Below are positions 8,885-17,825 of a DNA stretch of 64,000 nt, in pieces. A model generated the notes under the pieces. It searched no databases and had not been told where the DNA came from. It saw nothing but the letters and a program-made list of their open reading frames with translations. Source of the stretch: Xanthobacteraceae bacterium (GTDB lineage: Bacteria; Pseudomonadota; Alphaproteobacteria; Rhizobiales; Xanthobacteraceae); contig JAQSWY010000005.1 of assembly GCA_029266425.1 (NCBI GenBank), positions 62,001-126,000 of the forward strand. The letters are read 5' to 3'. The number at the start of each line of letters is the position of its first letter. Positions within the stretch are counted from its first letter, which is position 1. The position numbers were made by a program, and so were the translations under genes.

Positions 8885-9799
8885 ATGGCTGAACAGGCTC
8901 TCGCAGCGCGCGCGCCGGCGGCGGTCGTCGCCATGGGACCGATTACGGAACTCGCGCCCGGCCGGCTCTATGCGCTCCAGAATGTCATCAAGCTCGACGG
9001 GCGCGTCAGCGCCTATCCGGCGGATGCGCGCGGCTACACGGTGTCGAACTGCTACCTGATCAAGGAGGGCGACGACGCGGTGCTGCTCGACAGCGGCTTC
9101 ACCGCCCATGCAGCCTCGCTGATCGCGCAGATCGGCAGCATCCTCGAGCCCGAGGCGACGCTCTCGGTCTATCCGCTGCGCATCAACGAGTACATGTCGG
9201 TGTGCAATGTCGAGGCGATCGCCGCCAACTTCAACGTCATCCAGTGCTATTCGGGCAATCCCGATGCGGCGCTCTGGGTCGATTTCGGCGGGCGCTCGGA
9301 CGCCGCCGATCCGAAGCCCTATTCGCTGAAGACAACACTCGTCGCGCGCAAGCAGACGCTCCATGTCGGCCGCGACAAGAGCCGCGCCATCGACGCCTTC
9401 CAGGCGCCGATCCGACTGATCGGCACGCGCTGGATCTATGACGGCGCGACCCGCACGCTCTTCACCTCCGACAGCTTCTCGCATGAATGGAGCCAGAGTC
9501 CGGCCGGTCCCTGGACCACCTCGATCGAGGACAACACCACGACGCCGGCGCAACTGCGCAGCTTCCTTCTGAACACGCGCTATTGGTGGCTGGAGGGCGG
9601 CGACACCGAGACGCTACGCAGCAAGATCGCCGAGGTGTTCGACAAATACGACATCGAGACGATCGCTCCGGGCTATGGCCGGATCCTCAAGGGCCGCGAC
9701 CTCGTCGAGAAGCAATTCGCCATGTTCGACGAGGTGCTGCGCAAGCTCGACCGCAGCGCCATCGCTCCCCGTTATGTCGACCGTGACGAGCTGAGGTGA
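8885..9799 (+). CDS. metallo-beta-lactamase-fold protein with altered metal motif
   Basis: A 304-residue protein with MBL-fold features: the opening strand LIKEGDDAVLLDSGF and a late TLFTSDSF segment where a metal-bridging aspartate is expected. The usual HxHxDH loop after the second strand is replaced by YPLRINEYMSVCN, with no histidine, so canonical di-metal hydrolysis is doubtful. It starts a run of co-oriented genes (second MBL protein, TctCBA, GlcG-like); its stop overlaps the next possible GTG start. The function and any substrate are unknown; a link to the solute taken up by Tct is a contextual guess. Confidence 0.7.
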   Translation: MAEQALAARAPAAVVAMGPITELAPGRLYALQNVIKLDGRVSAYPADARGYTVSNCYLIKEGDDAVLLDSGFTAHAASLIAQIGSILEPEATLSVYPLRINEYMSVCNVEAIAANFNVIQCYSGNPDAALWVDFGGRSDAADPKPYSLKTTLVARKQTLHVGRDKSRAIDAFQAPIRLIGTRWIYDGATRTLFTSDSFSHEWSQSPAGPWTTSIEDNTTTPAQLRSFLLNTRYWWLEGGDTETLRSKIAEVFDKYDIETIAPGYGRILKGRDLVEKQFAMFDEVLRKLDRSAIAPRYVDRDELR

Positions 9800-10653
9800 G
9801 TGCCATGTGCGGACACAGCACGGTCCAACGCAAGACGCTGCCGCGCGAGATCGCGGACGGCGTGTTCTGGCTCGGCGATTGCCTCGAGCAGCGCGCCAAC
9901 GGCAAGATCTACCACACCTATAATGCCGCCTTTCTGCTGGTCGGTACCGAGGCCTCGATGCTGATCGAGACCGGGCACCCGAAGGATTTCCCGCTGCTCG
10001 ACGGGCAGCTGAAAGAGCTGCTCGCAGGGCGCCCGCCGCTGCAGTATCTGTTCGTGACGCATCAGGAGACGCCGCATTCCGGCGGGCTCGGCCGGGTGCT
10101 CAGCCGCTACCCGCAAGCCGTGCTGTGCGGAGACCTCTGCGACTATCACCTCGCCTTCCCGCATCTCGAAGGCCGGCTGCTCGACATGAAAGGCGGCGAC
10201 AGCATCGATCTCGGTGGGCGCACCTTCGTCGCGGTGGAGCCGGTGATCCGCGATCTGCGCACCACATGGTGGGGCTTCGACACCAAGGAGCGGGTGCTGT
10301 TCCCCGGCGACGGCTTCGCCTATAGCCACTATCACGAGGACGGACATTGCGGCCTGTTCGCCGAAGAGGCGGTGTCGCTGAACCTGCCGGAAGTCTCCGC
10401 GGTGTTTGCCGACCGTGCGCTGTTCTGGACCAAGTTCACCGACATGAACCTCTATGCCGACCGGCTGCAATGGCTGGTCGACGAACTCGACGTGCGCGTC
10501 ATCGCCCCCAGCCACGGCCTGCCCATCCTCGATCCAGCGGCGACGGTGCCGAAGGTGAAGGAAGGGCTGCTCTATGGCAGCGCGGTGCCGGAATCCGGGA
10601 CCGAGACCGGGCTTGCGCCGCCGCCAAGGGAACTCGAAGACACCCGCCGCTGA
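9796..10653 (+). CDS. metallo-beta-lactamase-fold protein, flavodiiron-like metal loop
   Basis: A 285-residue MBL-fold protein. The metal loop reads THQETPHSGG, which resembles the HxExDH pattern of flavodiiron (ODP) domains but with proline in place of aspartate. LFPGDGFAYSHYHEDGHCG supplies the later aspartate and possible histidine ligands, and APSHGLPI the last histidine. There is no flavodoxin domain. The GTG at 9796 overlaps the previous stop (ATGA-like junction); the ATG at 9805 is an alternative. It is probably a paralogue of the preceding protein. Confidence 0.72.
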   Translation: MSAMCGHSTVQRKTLPREIADGVFWLGDCLEQRANGKIYHTYNAAFLLVGTEASMLIETGHPKDFPLLDGQLKELLAGRPPLQYLFVTHQETPHSGGLGRVLSRYPQAVLCGDLCDYHLAFPHLEGRLLDMKGGDSIDLGGRTFVAVEPVIRDLRTTWWGFDTKERVLFPGDGFAYSHYHEDGHCGLFAEEAVSLNLPEVSAVFADRALFWTKFTDMNLYADRLQWLVDELDVRVIAPSHGLPILDPAATVPKVKEGLLYGSAVPESGTETGLAPPPRELEDTRR

Positions 10654-10688
10654 GCGGCGCACCAATAAGACGATAGAGGGAGGAAAAC

Positions 10689-11705
10689 ATGGACCACACG
10701 ACGAAGACGACGAGCCGTGGACGACGCCTGCCGCGGCGCGCTGCGTGCTTGGCCGGGGCCGCATTCGCGGCGGCGATGGCACTGCCGTTTGCGGTGCAGG
10801 CCGACGACTATCCGAGCCGGCCGATCAAGCTCATCGTGCCGGGCACCGCCGGCGGCGGCATGGATGTCATCGCCCGCGTCATCGGCGACAAGATCAGCGC
10901 CAGCCTGAAGCAGCCGGTGGTGGTGGAGAACAAGGCTGGCGCCGGCGGCAACATCGCCATCGACTACGTCGCCAAGGCCCAGCCCGACGGCTACACCGTC
11001 GTTATCGGCCAGACCGCGCATTTCTCCATCAACCCGTCGCTCTACAGCAAGCTGCCCTTCGATTCGATCAAGGACTTCGTGCCCATCGTCATGCTGGCGG
11101 AATCGCCGAACGTCATGGTGGTCGGCGCGCAGTCGCCCTACAAGACGCTCGCCGATGTGGTGAAGGCGGCGAAGGAATCGCCGGATGGACTTGCGTTGGC
11201 CACTCCCGGCAACGGCACCGTCTCGCACCTCACCGGCGAGCTGTTCCAGAAGGCCGCCGGCATCAAGTTCACCCACATCCCGTACAAGGGCGCGGCCCCG
11301 GCATTGACCGACGTGATGGGCGGGCGTGTGCCGGTCATGCTGTCCTCGGTGCCGACCGCGCTGTCGCAGATCAAGGCCGGCAAGCTGCGACCCGTTGCAG
11401 TCTCGGCGGTGAAGCGTAGCCCGGCGCTGCCGGATGTGCCGACCATCGGCGAACAGGGCTACCCCGGCTTCGATGCCGGCACCTGGTACGGGCTGCTGGC
11501 CCCGACCGGCACGCCGCCGGAGGTGATCAAGAAGCTCAACCTTGCCGCCAATGAGGCGATCAAGCTGCCGGAGGTCCGCGAGAAGATCCTGGCCGAAGGC
11601 GGCGATGTCGTCGGCGGCACCAGCGACGCGTTCGCGACGATGCTGAAGGCCGATTACGACAAGTGGACGAAGGTGGTGAAGGAATCGGGCGCCAAGATCG
11701 ACTGA
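10689..11705 (+). CDS. tctC: tripartite tricarboxylate transporter substrate-binding protein TctC (Bug family)
   Basis: Periplasmic receptor (338 residues) for the TctABC secondary transporter. A long signal peptide with basic start (RGRRLPRRAACLAGAAFAAA) ends near AVQA. The mature chain starts DDYPSRPIKLIVPGTAGGGMDVIARVI, the standard Bug-family opening, and contains HIPYKGAAPALTDVMGGRV. GAGGAAAAC upstream gives a ribosome site. Ligand is a carboxylate or other small acid; the sequence does not tell which. Confidence 0.93.
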   Translation: MDHTTKTTSRGRRLPRRAACLAGAAFAAAMALPFAVQADDYPSRPIKLIVPGTAGGGMDVIARVIGDKISASLKQPVVVENKAGAGGNIAIDYVAKAQPDGYTVVIGQTAHFSINPSLYSKLPFDSIKDFVPIVMLAESPNVMVVGAQSPYKTLADVVKAAKESPDGLALATPGNGTVSHLTGELFQKAAGIKFTHIPYKGAAPALTDVMGGRVPVMLSSVPTALSQIKAGKLRPVAVSAVKRSPALPDVPTIGEQGYPGFDAGTWYGLLAPTGTPPEVIKKLNLAANEAIKLPEVREKILAEGGDVVGGTSDAFATMLKADYDKWTKVVKESGAKID

Positions 11706-11799
11706 TCGCCCTCGATTCGTGGAGCAGCGCCGGCCCGAGCATGCTGTGAGGGTCGGCGCACCCGCATATATCCCCATCCTCGAATTCGGAACGACCGCG

Positions 11800-12276
11800 A
11801 TGCGTCTCGCCATTCGTGCGCCCAGGGAATTCTGGCTCGGCCTCGTCTATCTCACCTTCGGTGCCGGCGGCCTGTGGTTCGCGCAGGATTATCCGATGGG
11901 CACCGCCGGCCGGATGGGGCCGGGCTACATGCCGAGCGCGGTCTGCCTGCTGCTGCTCCTGTTCGCGCTCATCTCCTTCGCTCGCTCGGTGCAACTCACC
12001 GGCGAGCCGGTCGGCGCGCTGGCGTTGAAGCCGCTCCTGCTGGTGCTCGCCGGCGTCATCGCCTTCGCCCTGCTTGCCGAGCCGCTCGGGTTGATCGGGG
12101 CGATCATCGCTCTGGTGATGCTCAGCGCCGCCGGGAGCCCGGAGTTCCGCCTGCATTGGGCGCCGATGCTCGGCCTCGTCGGTCTCATCGTCTTCTGCGG
12201 CGCGGTGTTCGTGTGGGGACTCGGGGTTCCGCTGCCGCTGCTCGGCACGTGGTTCAGCGCTTGGTTCGGTCACTGA
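11800..12276 (+). CDS. tctB: tripartite tricarboxylate transporter small membrane protein TctB
   Basis: Small integral membrane subunit, 158 residues, with about four hydrophobic helices (starting EFWLGLVYLTFGAGGLWF). The family motif GPGYMPSAVCLLLLLF near residue 40 is present. The frame is open from 11719, but the ATG at 11800 gives the normal family length and N-terminus. It lies between tctC and tctA in the usual CBA order. Confidence 0.88.
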   Translation: MRLAIRAPREFWLGLVYLTFGAGGLWFAQDYPMGTAGRMGPGYMPSAVCLLLLLFALISFARSVQLTGEPVGALALKPLLLVLAGVIAFALLAEPLGLIGAIIALVMLSAAGSPEFRLHWAPMLGLVGLIVFCGAVFVWGLGVPLPLLGTWFSAWFGH

Positions 12277-12286
12277 GGGCGCAACG

Positions 12287-13792
12287 ATGGAACTCCTCGG
12301 CGATCTCGGCCTCGGGCTGCAAACCGCACTCAGCCTCACCAATCTCGGCTATTGCTTCATCGGCGTGCTGCTCGGCACCGCGATCGGCGTGCTGCCGGGT
12401 CTCGGCCCGGTGGCGACCATCGCCATGCTGCTTCCGCTCACCTTCGGCCTGCCGGCCGAGACCGCGCTGATCATGCTCGCCGGCATCTATTACGGCGCGC
12501 AATATGGCGGCTCGACCACGGCGATCCTGGTCAACCTGCCCGGGGAATCCTCCTCCGTCGTCACCACGCTCGACGGCTACCAGATGGCGCAACGCGGCCG
12601 CGCCGGTGTCGCGCTCGCCACTTCGGCGATCGGCTCCTTTGTCGCCGGCACCATCGCGACCGCGGTGATCATGCTGTTTGCGCCGCCGCTCGCCGAGCTC
12701 GCGCTCGAATTCGGCCCGGCGGAATATTTCTCGCTGATGGTGCTCGGCCTCATCGCCTCGATCGTGCTGGCGCAGGGCTCGCTCCTGCATGCGCTCGGCA
12801 TGATCCTGATCGGCCTGCTGCTCGGCTTCGTCGGCACCGATGTCAATTCCGGCATGCAGCGCTATGTGTTCGACCTCCCAGAACTCGGCGACGGGCTGAA
12901 CTTCGTGCTGCTCGCCATGGGCATGTTCGGGCTCGGCGAGATCATCGCCAATCTCGGCAGCGGGATCAGCCGCGACCTGCAGACCAAGATCATCAGCTCG
13001 CTGATGCCGAGCCGCGAGGATTTCCGGCGCATGGCGATGCCGATCCTGCGCGGCACGCTGTTCGGCTCGGTGCTCGGCATATTGCCGGGCGGCGGCGCCA
13101 TGCTGGCGTCCTTCGGCGCCTATTCGCTGGAGAAGAAGCTGTCGCGGCGGCAATGGGAATTCGGCAAGGGGGCGATCGAGGGCGTCGCCGCGCCGGAGAG
13201 CGCCAACAATGCCGGTGCGCAGACCTCCTTCATTCCGATGCTGACCCTCGGCATTCCCTCGAACGCGGTGATGGCGCTGATGATCGGCGCCATGATCATC
13301 CAGGGCATCCAGCCCGGGCCGTCGGTGATGACCGAGCAGCCGGCCCTGTTCTGGGGTCTGATCGTGTCGATGTGGATCGGGAACCTGATGCTGCTGATCC
13401 TCAATCTGCCGCTGGTCGGCTTCTGGGTGAAGCTGATCTCGGTGCCGTACCGCTTCCTCTATCCGATCATATTGGTGTTCTGCTGCATCGGGGTGTTCAG
13501 CCTGAACAACTCGACCTTCGACATATATGTGATGGCGCTGTTCGGCCTCGTCGGCTACGTGTTCCGCCGGCTCGGCGCGGAGCCGGCGCCGATGCTGCTC
13601 GCCTTCATCCTCGGGCCGATGATGGAGGAATATTCCCGCCGTGCGATGCTGCTGTCGCATGGCGATCCGATGATCTTCATCACCAGCCCGATCAGCGGCG
13701 CGATGCTGCTGGCGGCGGTCGTGCTGATCATTATCGTGCTGCTGCCGACCATCAGCCGCAGCCGTGTCGAGGCCTTCCAGGAGGAAGCCTGA
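12287..13792 (+). CDS. tctA: tripartite tricarboxylate transporter large permease TctA
   Basis: Large permease of the TTT system, 501 residues and roughly 11-12 hydrophobic segments. Motifs IGVLPGLGPVATIAMLLPLTFGL, IYYGAQYGGSTTAILVNLPGE and the second half repeat GILPGGGAMLASFGAYSLEKK are typical. It is 10 bases after tctB. Transport is driven by an ion gradient in this family. Confidence 0.95.
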   Translation: MELLGDLGLGLQTALSLTNLGYCFIGVLLGTAIGVLPGLGPVATIAMLLPLTFGLPAETALIMLAGIYYGAQYGGSTTAILVNLPGESSSVVTTLDGYQMAQRGRAGVALATSAIGSFVAGTIATAVIMLFAPPLAELALEFGPAEYFSLMVLGLIASIVLAQGSLLHALGMILIGLLLGFVGTDVNSGMQRYVFDLPELGDGLNFVLLAMGMFGLGEIIANLGSGISRDLQTKIISSLMPSREDFRRMAMPILRGTLFGSVLGILPGGGAMLASFGAYSLEKKLSRRQWEFGKGAIEGVAAPESANNAGAQTSFIPMLTLGIPSNAVMALMIGAMIIQGIQPGPSVMTEQPALFWGLIVSMWIGNLMLLILNLPLVGFWVKLISVPYRFLYPIILVFCCIGVFSLNNSTFDIYVMALFGLVGYVFRRLGAEPAPMLLAFILGPMMEEYSRRAMLLSHGDPMIFITSPISGAMLLAAVVLIIIVLLPTISRSRVEAFQEEA

Positions 13793-13838
13793 CACCGGCC
13801 GGGCTGCGATTTCGTCTCAGATGTATCAGGGGGTTTTC

Positions 13839-14255
13839 GTGAAGCTGGAAGTCGCTCAATCGATCCTCGCCGGCGTGCTCGCCGATGCCCGCGGGCGCGG
13901 CCTCAACCCGCTCGCCGTTGCGGTGCTGGACGCCCGCGGCGCGCTGCGTGCGCTGCTCGCGCAGGATGGCACCAGCACCAAGCGCGCCGAGATCGCGATG
14001 GGCAAGGCCAATGCCGCCATCTCGATGGGACTCGGCACCCGCGACATCGCCAAGCGGCCGCCGCATTTCCTGGCGGCGGTGACCCACGCGGTCGGCGGCC
14101 TGTTCGTGCCGGTGCCGGGCGGCGTGCTGGTCAAGGATGCGGCGGGCGAGATCATCGGCGCCGTCGGCGTGTCGGGCGACACATCCGACAATGACGAAGC
14201 TGCGGCCATCGCCGGCATCACGGGCCAAGGGCTGGTGGCGGATACCGGGGCGTAG
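13839..14255 (+). CDS. GlcG/HbpS family protein (DUF336)
   Basis: A 138-residue protein of the GlcG/HbpS family, described as heme- or cobalamin-adduct-binding or of unknown role. It has the typical AVLDARGALRALLAQDGTS and LFVPVPGGVLVKDAAGEIIGAVGVSGDTSDNDEAAA stretches. I choose the GTG at 13839 because AGGGGG lies five bases ahead; the ATG at 13821 lacks a ribosome site. These genes often sit at the end of catabolic or transport operons, as here after tctA. Confidence 0.82.
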   Translation: MKLEVAQSILAGVLADARGRGLNPLAVAVLDARGALRALLAQDGTSTKRAEIAMGKANAAISMGLGTRDIAKRPPHFLAAVTHAVGGLFVPVPGGVLVKDAAGEIIGAVGVSGDTSDNDEAAAIAGITGQGLVADTGA

Positions 14256-14290
14256 GGGCCCTCGCTTCTGACCGAATATCCGAGAACGAC

Positions 14291-14372
14291 GTCATCCCCG
14301 GCCTTGTGCCGGGAATCTCGTTTCCGGATCGTGCACCGAGGTCGAGATGGCCGGGACAAGCCCGGCCATGAC
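14291..14372 (+). repeat. 83 bp dispersed palindromic element, copy B
   Basis: Same element as at 4426-4508 (opposite orientation) and 48204-48286 (same orientation): GTCATCCCCGGCCTTGTGCC at the left, CCCGGCCATGAC at the right. It lies between the convergent GlcG-like and SDR genes, where it could serve as a bidirectional transcription stop. Confidence 0.87.
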
Positions 14373-14442
14373 AAGTGGGGATCTCCCACTTTTCGTGCCA
14401 TCGATGCATTATCAGTCACGTCTCAGCTTTGCTGTCTGCGGT

Positions 14443-15222
14443 TCACGCCACATCCATCTCCTGCAGCGCCATGAGCGATTCCGGCAGCACTTGGCCGCCG
14501 TCGATCACCATGGTCTGGCCGGTGATGTAGGCGGCTTCCTCGGAGGCGAAGAACAGCGCTGTGTTGGCGATGTCGGCGACGCTGCCGAGACGCTTCATCG
14601 GGATCGAGGCTTCCATCGAGGCGATGTAGTCGGGGCCCATGCCGTCCATGCCCTCGGTATGAATATTGCCCGGCATCACCGCATTCACCGTGATGTTCCA
14701 CGGCGCCAGTTCGATCGCCGCGGTGCGCATGAAGCCGAGCTGGCCGGCCTTCGAGGCGCCGTAGTGCGACCAGCCGGGATAGCCGGTGATCGGCCCGGTG
14801 ATGGAGGAGGTCAGCACGATGCGGCCCTTCTTTCTAGCCTTCATCTCCGGCAGCACGGCGGAGACCGAGAGGAAGGTGCCCTTGAGATTGGTGCCGATGA
14901 CATGGTCGAAATCGGCCGCGGTCATCGCCCCGAGCTTCGCCGCGGGGAAAATGCCGGCATTGGCGCACAACACGTCGATGCTGCCATAGCGCTCAACAGC
15001 GCAGGCGGCCATCGCCGAACAGTCTCCGGGCACGCTCACATCCGCAGCGAAGGCCGATGCATTGGCGCCGATCTCGGCGGCGACCTTCTCGGCCTCCTCG
15101 AGATTGCGGCTGACCACGAGCACGTTCAGTCCCGCTTCCCCGAACCGTCGCGCCATGCCGCGCCCGATGCCCTTGCTGGCGCCGGTTACAATGACGGTCT
15201 TCCCCGCTAGCGACGTGAACAT
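14443..15222 (-). CDS. short-chain dehydrogenase/reductase (FabG-like)
   Basis: NAD(P)-dependent oxidoreductase of 259 residues. The Rossmann motif TGASKGIG lies at residues 13-20, NAG at about 88-90, and the catalytic S...YGASK tetrad residues around 140-160. The C-terminus is long (MVIDGGQVLPESLMALQEMDVA). It is divergent from the polyamine-type importer operon, so it may act on a compound imported by that operon, but this is only context. Confidence 0.9.
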   Translation of the reverse strand: MFTSLAGKTVIVTGASKGIGRGMARRFGEAGLNVLVVSRNLEEAEKVAAEIGANASAFAADVSVPGDCSAMAACAVERYGSIDVLCANAGIFPAAKLGAMTAADFDHVIGTNLKGTFLSVSAVLPEMKARKKGRIVLTSSITGPITGYPGWSHYGASKAGQLGFMRTAAIELAPWNITVNAVMPGNIHTEGMDGMGPDYIASMEASIPMKRLGSVADIANTALFFASEEAAYITGQTMVIDGGQVLPESLMALQEMDVA

Positions 15223-15479
15223 AGTCGTGCAATCCTTCTATTTTTGCTGATTCCGCAAATGCTTAGCAATTCCCTCGCAGCATGGGTCAATGATGCTGCC
15301 GAAAGATTGAGCTGCCTGCGTTTTCAGCAGGGTGCGACGCATGTTTCGTGTTGTAAAGCCCAAAAAGGAATGTTTAGGTTCACACAAATTCCAACATCAG
15401 AACCACTTGTCACCGGCCTGATGCATGGCGAATGCGCGGAGATCCTATCCCGCGCCAACAAACGAGGGGACTTTTCGTG
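15223..15479. other. intergenic region between SDR and polyamine-type importer operon
   Basis: 257 bases without a gene, less GC-rich than its neighbours. It must hold two divergent promoters. A weak inverted repeat GGAAT (15367-15371) / ATTCC (15388-15392) is a candidate site for the DeoR regulator encoded in the operon. GAGGGG at 15464-15469 is the ribosome site for the binding protein. Confidence 0.4.
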
Positions 15480-16622
15480 ATGGCTGGGATTTCCAGAAGG
15501 TCAGTGCTGCAGGGCATGGGCGCGCTCGCCGCGGCCGGCCCGATGCTGGGCATCAACAAGGCGTTCGCGGCGCGCGAGAAGGAGCTGAACATCCTGTGCT
15601 GGGAGGGCTACAACTCCGCACAGGTGCTCGATCCGTTCCGCCAGATGAAGGGCGCCACGGTGAAGGCCGAGAGCCTCACCAACGATCCGACCATGATCAA
15701 CCGGCTGCGCGCCGGCGAGATCAACACCTGGGACCTGATCAACGTCAATAATCCCTGGGCGCGCAAGGTCATGCTGCCCGAGAAGCTGATCAAGCCGCTG
15801 CCGCGCGCCGAGTTCGAGCCGTTCTTCGACAAGATGCTGCCGATGTTCAAGCCGCCCTACAAATGGGCGATGAGCACGGATGGCAAGGAGTTGATCGGCA
15901 GCTGCCAGCGCTTCGGGCCCTACAGCTTCGTCGTCAATACCGACAAGGTGAGCCGCAAGACCGCCGAGGGCGAGGGCTGGAACATCTTCAACGAGCCCTC
16001 CATGGCCGGCAAATACGGCATCCTGGAATCCGACGACTGGAACGTCTTCAACATCTTCGTGCTGGCCGGCATCGACCCGTTCAAGACCCACACTCCGGAC
16101 GAGATGGCGAAGTTCGAGGAGACTGCCAAGCGAATCTTCAAGGGCGCCAAGCTGATCGGCGACATCGCGTCGATGAACCAGGCGCTGATCTCCGGCGAGA
16201 TCGACCTGCATCTCACCGGCGGCACCTATTCGGTCTCGCCGGCCCGTGCCGACGGCCATCCGAATCTGCGCGGCATCACCCCCCTCAAGGGGCCGATGCA
16301 AGGCGGCAAGGGCGGTATTTCCTGGATCGAGGTGACCTCGACGGTGAACAACCCGAACCTGTCGCCGCTCGCCATCGAGTTCCTGAAATATGTGCAGGAT
16401 CCGAAGGTGGCGCACACCGTGGCGTTCGCCGAGGGTACTTTCAATCCGGTGGCGCAGATGGGCAACAAGGCGTGCTTCGACCTCTTCACCAAGGAGGAAC
16501 TCGATGCCATCCAGTGGGACAGCCTGGAAGAGGAAATGGCCCGCTCGGTCGAGTACGACATCGTGCCCGACTACGACAAGGCGCTCGACATCATGAACGC
16601 CGCCAAGCGCCTGCGCGGGTGA
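15480..16622 (+). CDS. polyamine-type ABC importer substrate-binding protein
   Basis: Periplasmic extracellular solute-binding protein of the PotD/PotF type, 380 residues. A Tat-like signal (SRRSVLQGMG at residues 5-14) precedes a cleavage near KAFAA. The mature chain begins EKELNILCWEGYNSAQVL, the usual opening of spermidine/putrescine binders. The ATG at 15480 follows GAGGGG; upstream codons are unlikely to be used. First gene of an eight-gene operon. Confidence 0.87.
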   Translation: MAGISRRSVLQGMGALAAAGPMLGINKAFAAREKELNILCWEGYNSAQVLDPFRQMKGATVKAESLTNDPTMINRLRAGEINTWDLINVNNPWARKVMLPEKLIKPLPRAEFEPFFDKMLPMFKPPYKWAMSTDGKELIGSCQRFGPYSFVVNTDKVSRKTAEGEGWNIFNEPSMAGKYGILESDDWNVFNIFVLAGIDPFKTHTPDEMAKFEETAKRIFKGAKLIGDIASMNQALISGEIDLHLTGGTYSVSPARADGHPNLRGITPLKGPMQGGKGGISWIEVTSTVNNPNLSPLAIEFLKYVQDPKVAHTVAFAEGTFNPVAQMGNKACFDLFTKEELDAIQWDSLEEEMARSVEYDIVPDYDKALDIMNAAKRLRG

Positions 16623-16718
16623 TGGGCTTCGTGGCTGATCGGCCGACGCTGAAACTCTGAGCCGGTGCGCCAGCGCGCGCCGGCGGCGGGCCATGACCCG
16701 CGCACGACGGAAGACACG

Positions 16719-17822
16719 ATGCTCCAGACTTCGCCTGCCTCGGTGATCGACGCCGCGCCCAAGCCCATCCTTCAGCTCGTCGGCGTGCGCAAGACGTTCG
16801 GCACCTTCGTCGCAGTGGAGGGGATCGACCTCGATGTGATCGAGGGCGAATTCCTCACCATTGTCGGGCCGTCCGGCTCCGGCAAGACCACCCTGCTGCG
16901 CATGCTCGCCGGCATGGACACGCCGACCGCGGGCAACATCACGCTGCACGGCACGCTCATCAATGACGTCCCGCCGAACAAGCGGCCGACCTGCCTCGTC
17001 TTCCAGTCGCTCGCACTGTTCCCGCACAAAAGCGTCGGCGAGAACATCGCCTTCCCGCTGAAGGTGAAGGGCGTCAATGCGGCCAGGCGCAAGGCGCGGG
17101 CGCTGGAGCTGATGAAGCTCGTGCGGCTGCCGGAGGATTATCACGACAAGAACGTGATGAAGTGCTCGGGCGGCGAGCGCCAGCGCGTCGCCCTCGCCCG
17201 TGCGCTGGCCTATGACCCCGAAGTGCTGTTCTTCGACGAGCCGCTCTCGGCGATCGACTACAAGCTGAAGAAGACGCTGGAGAAAGAGCTGAAGGACCTC
17301 CACCGCGAGACGGGAAAGACCTTCATCTACATCACCCACAGCCTGGAAGAGGCGATGGTGATGTCCGACCGCATCGGGGTGATGCGCGCCGGCCGGCTGG
17401 TGCAGGTCGGAACGCCCGAGGAGATCTACGGCGCGCCGGCCGATCGTTTCGTCTGCGAGTTCCTCGGCGAGGTGAACACGATCAAGGTGCGCCGCGGGCT
17501 GGACGACAACTGGACCGGCATCGATGTCGACGGCAGCTTCCGGCTGCGCCCGCCGGACGACGGCGCCGTGCTCGACGAAGCCCTCGTCATGGTGCGCCCG
17601 GAATATATGCGTTTCCTCGGCCCCGATGACGTTGCCGACAACCGAATCGAGGGGCTCGTCTACAACGAATATTCGCTGGGCTCGCGCATGCAGTACCAGG
17701 TCCGCGTCGGCGAGAAGGTGATGCTGGTCGAATTGTCGCGCGGCCGCGCGCTGCGGCCCGGCGCCGATCGCCGCGTCACGCTGGGCTGGGACGCGGCCGA
17801 CGCTTTCACGCTCGGGAGCTGA
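16719..17822 (+). CDS. polyamine-type ABC importer ATP-binding protein (PotA-like)
   Basis: ATPase of 367 residues energising the importer. Walker A is GPSGSGKTT, the signature CSGGERQRVALARAL and Walker B VLFFDEPLSAID. The C-terminal 100 residues form a TOBE-like regulatory domain, as in PotA/CysA proteins. The frame is open from 16665; the ATG at 16719 gives the usual short N-terminus. Confidence 0.92.
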   Translation: MLQTSPASVIDAAPKPILQLVGVRKTFGTFVAVEGIDLDVIEGEFLTIVGPSGSGKTTLLRMLAGMDTPTAGNITLHGTLINDVPPNKRPTCLVFQSLALFPHKSVGENIAFPLKVKGVNAARRKARALELMKLVRLPEDYHDKNVMKCSGGERQRVALARALAYDPEVLFFDEPLSAIDYKLKKTLEKELKDLHRETGKTFIYITHSLEEAMVMSDRIGVMRAGRLVQVGTPEEIYGAPADRFVCEFLGEVNTIKVRRGLDDNWTGIDVDGSFRLRPPDDGAVLDEALVMVRPEYMRFLGPDDVADNRIEGLVYNEYSLGSRMQYQVRVGEKVMLVELSRGRALRPGADRRVTLGWDAADAFTLGS

Positions 17823-17825
17823 GCG

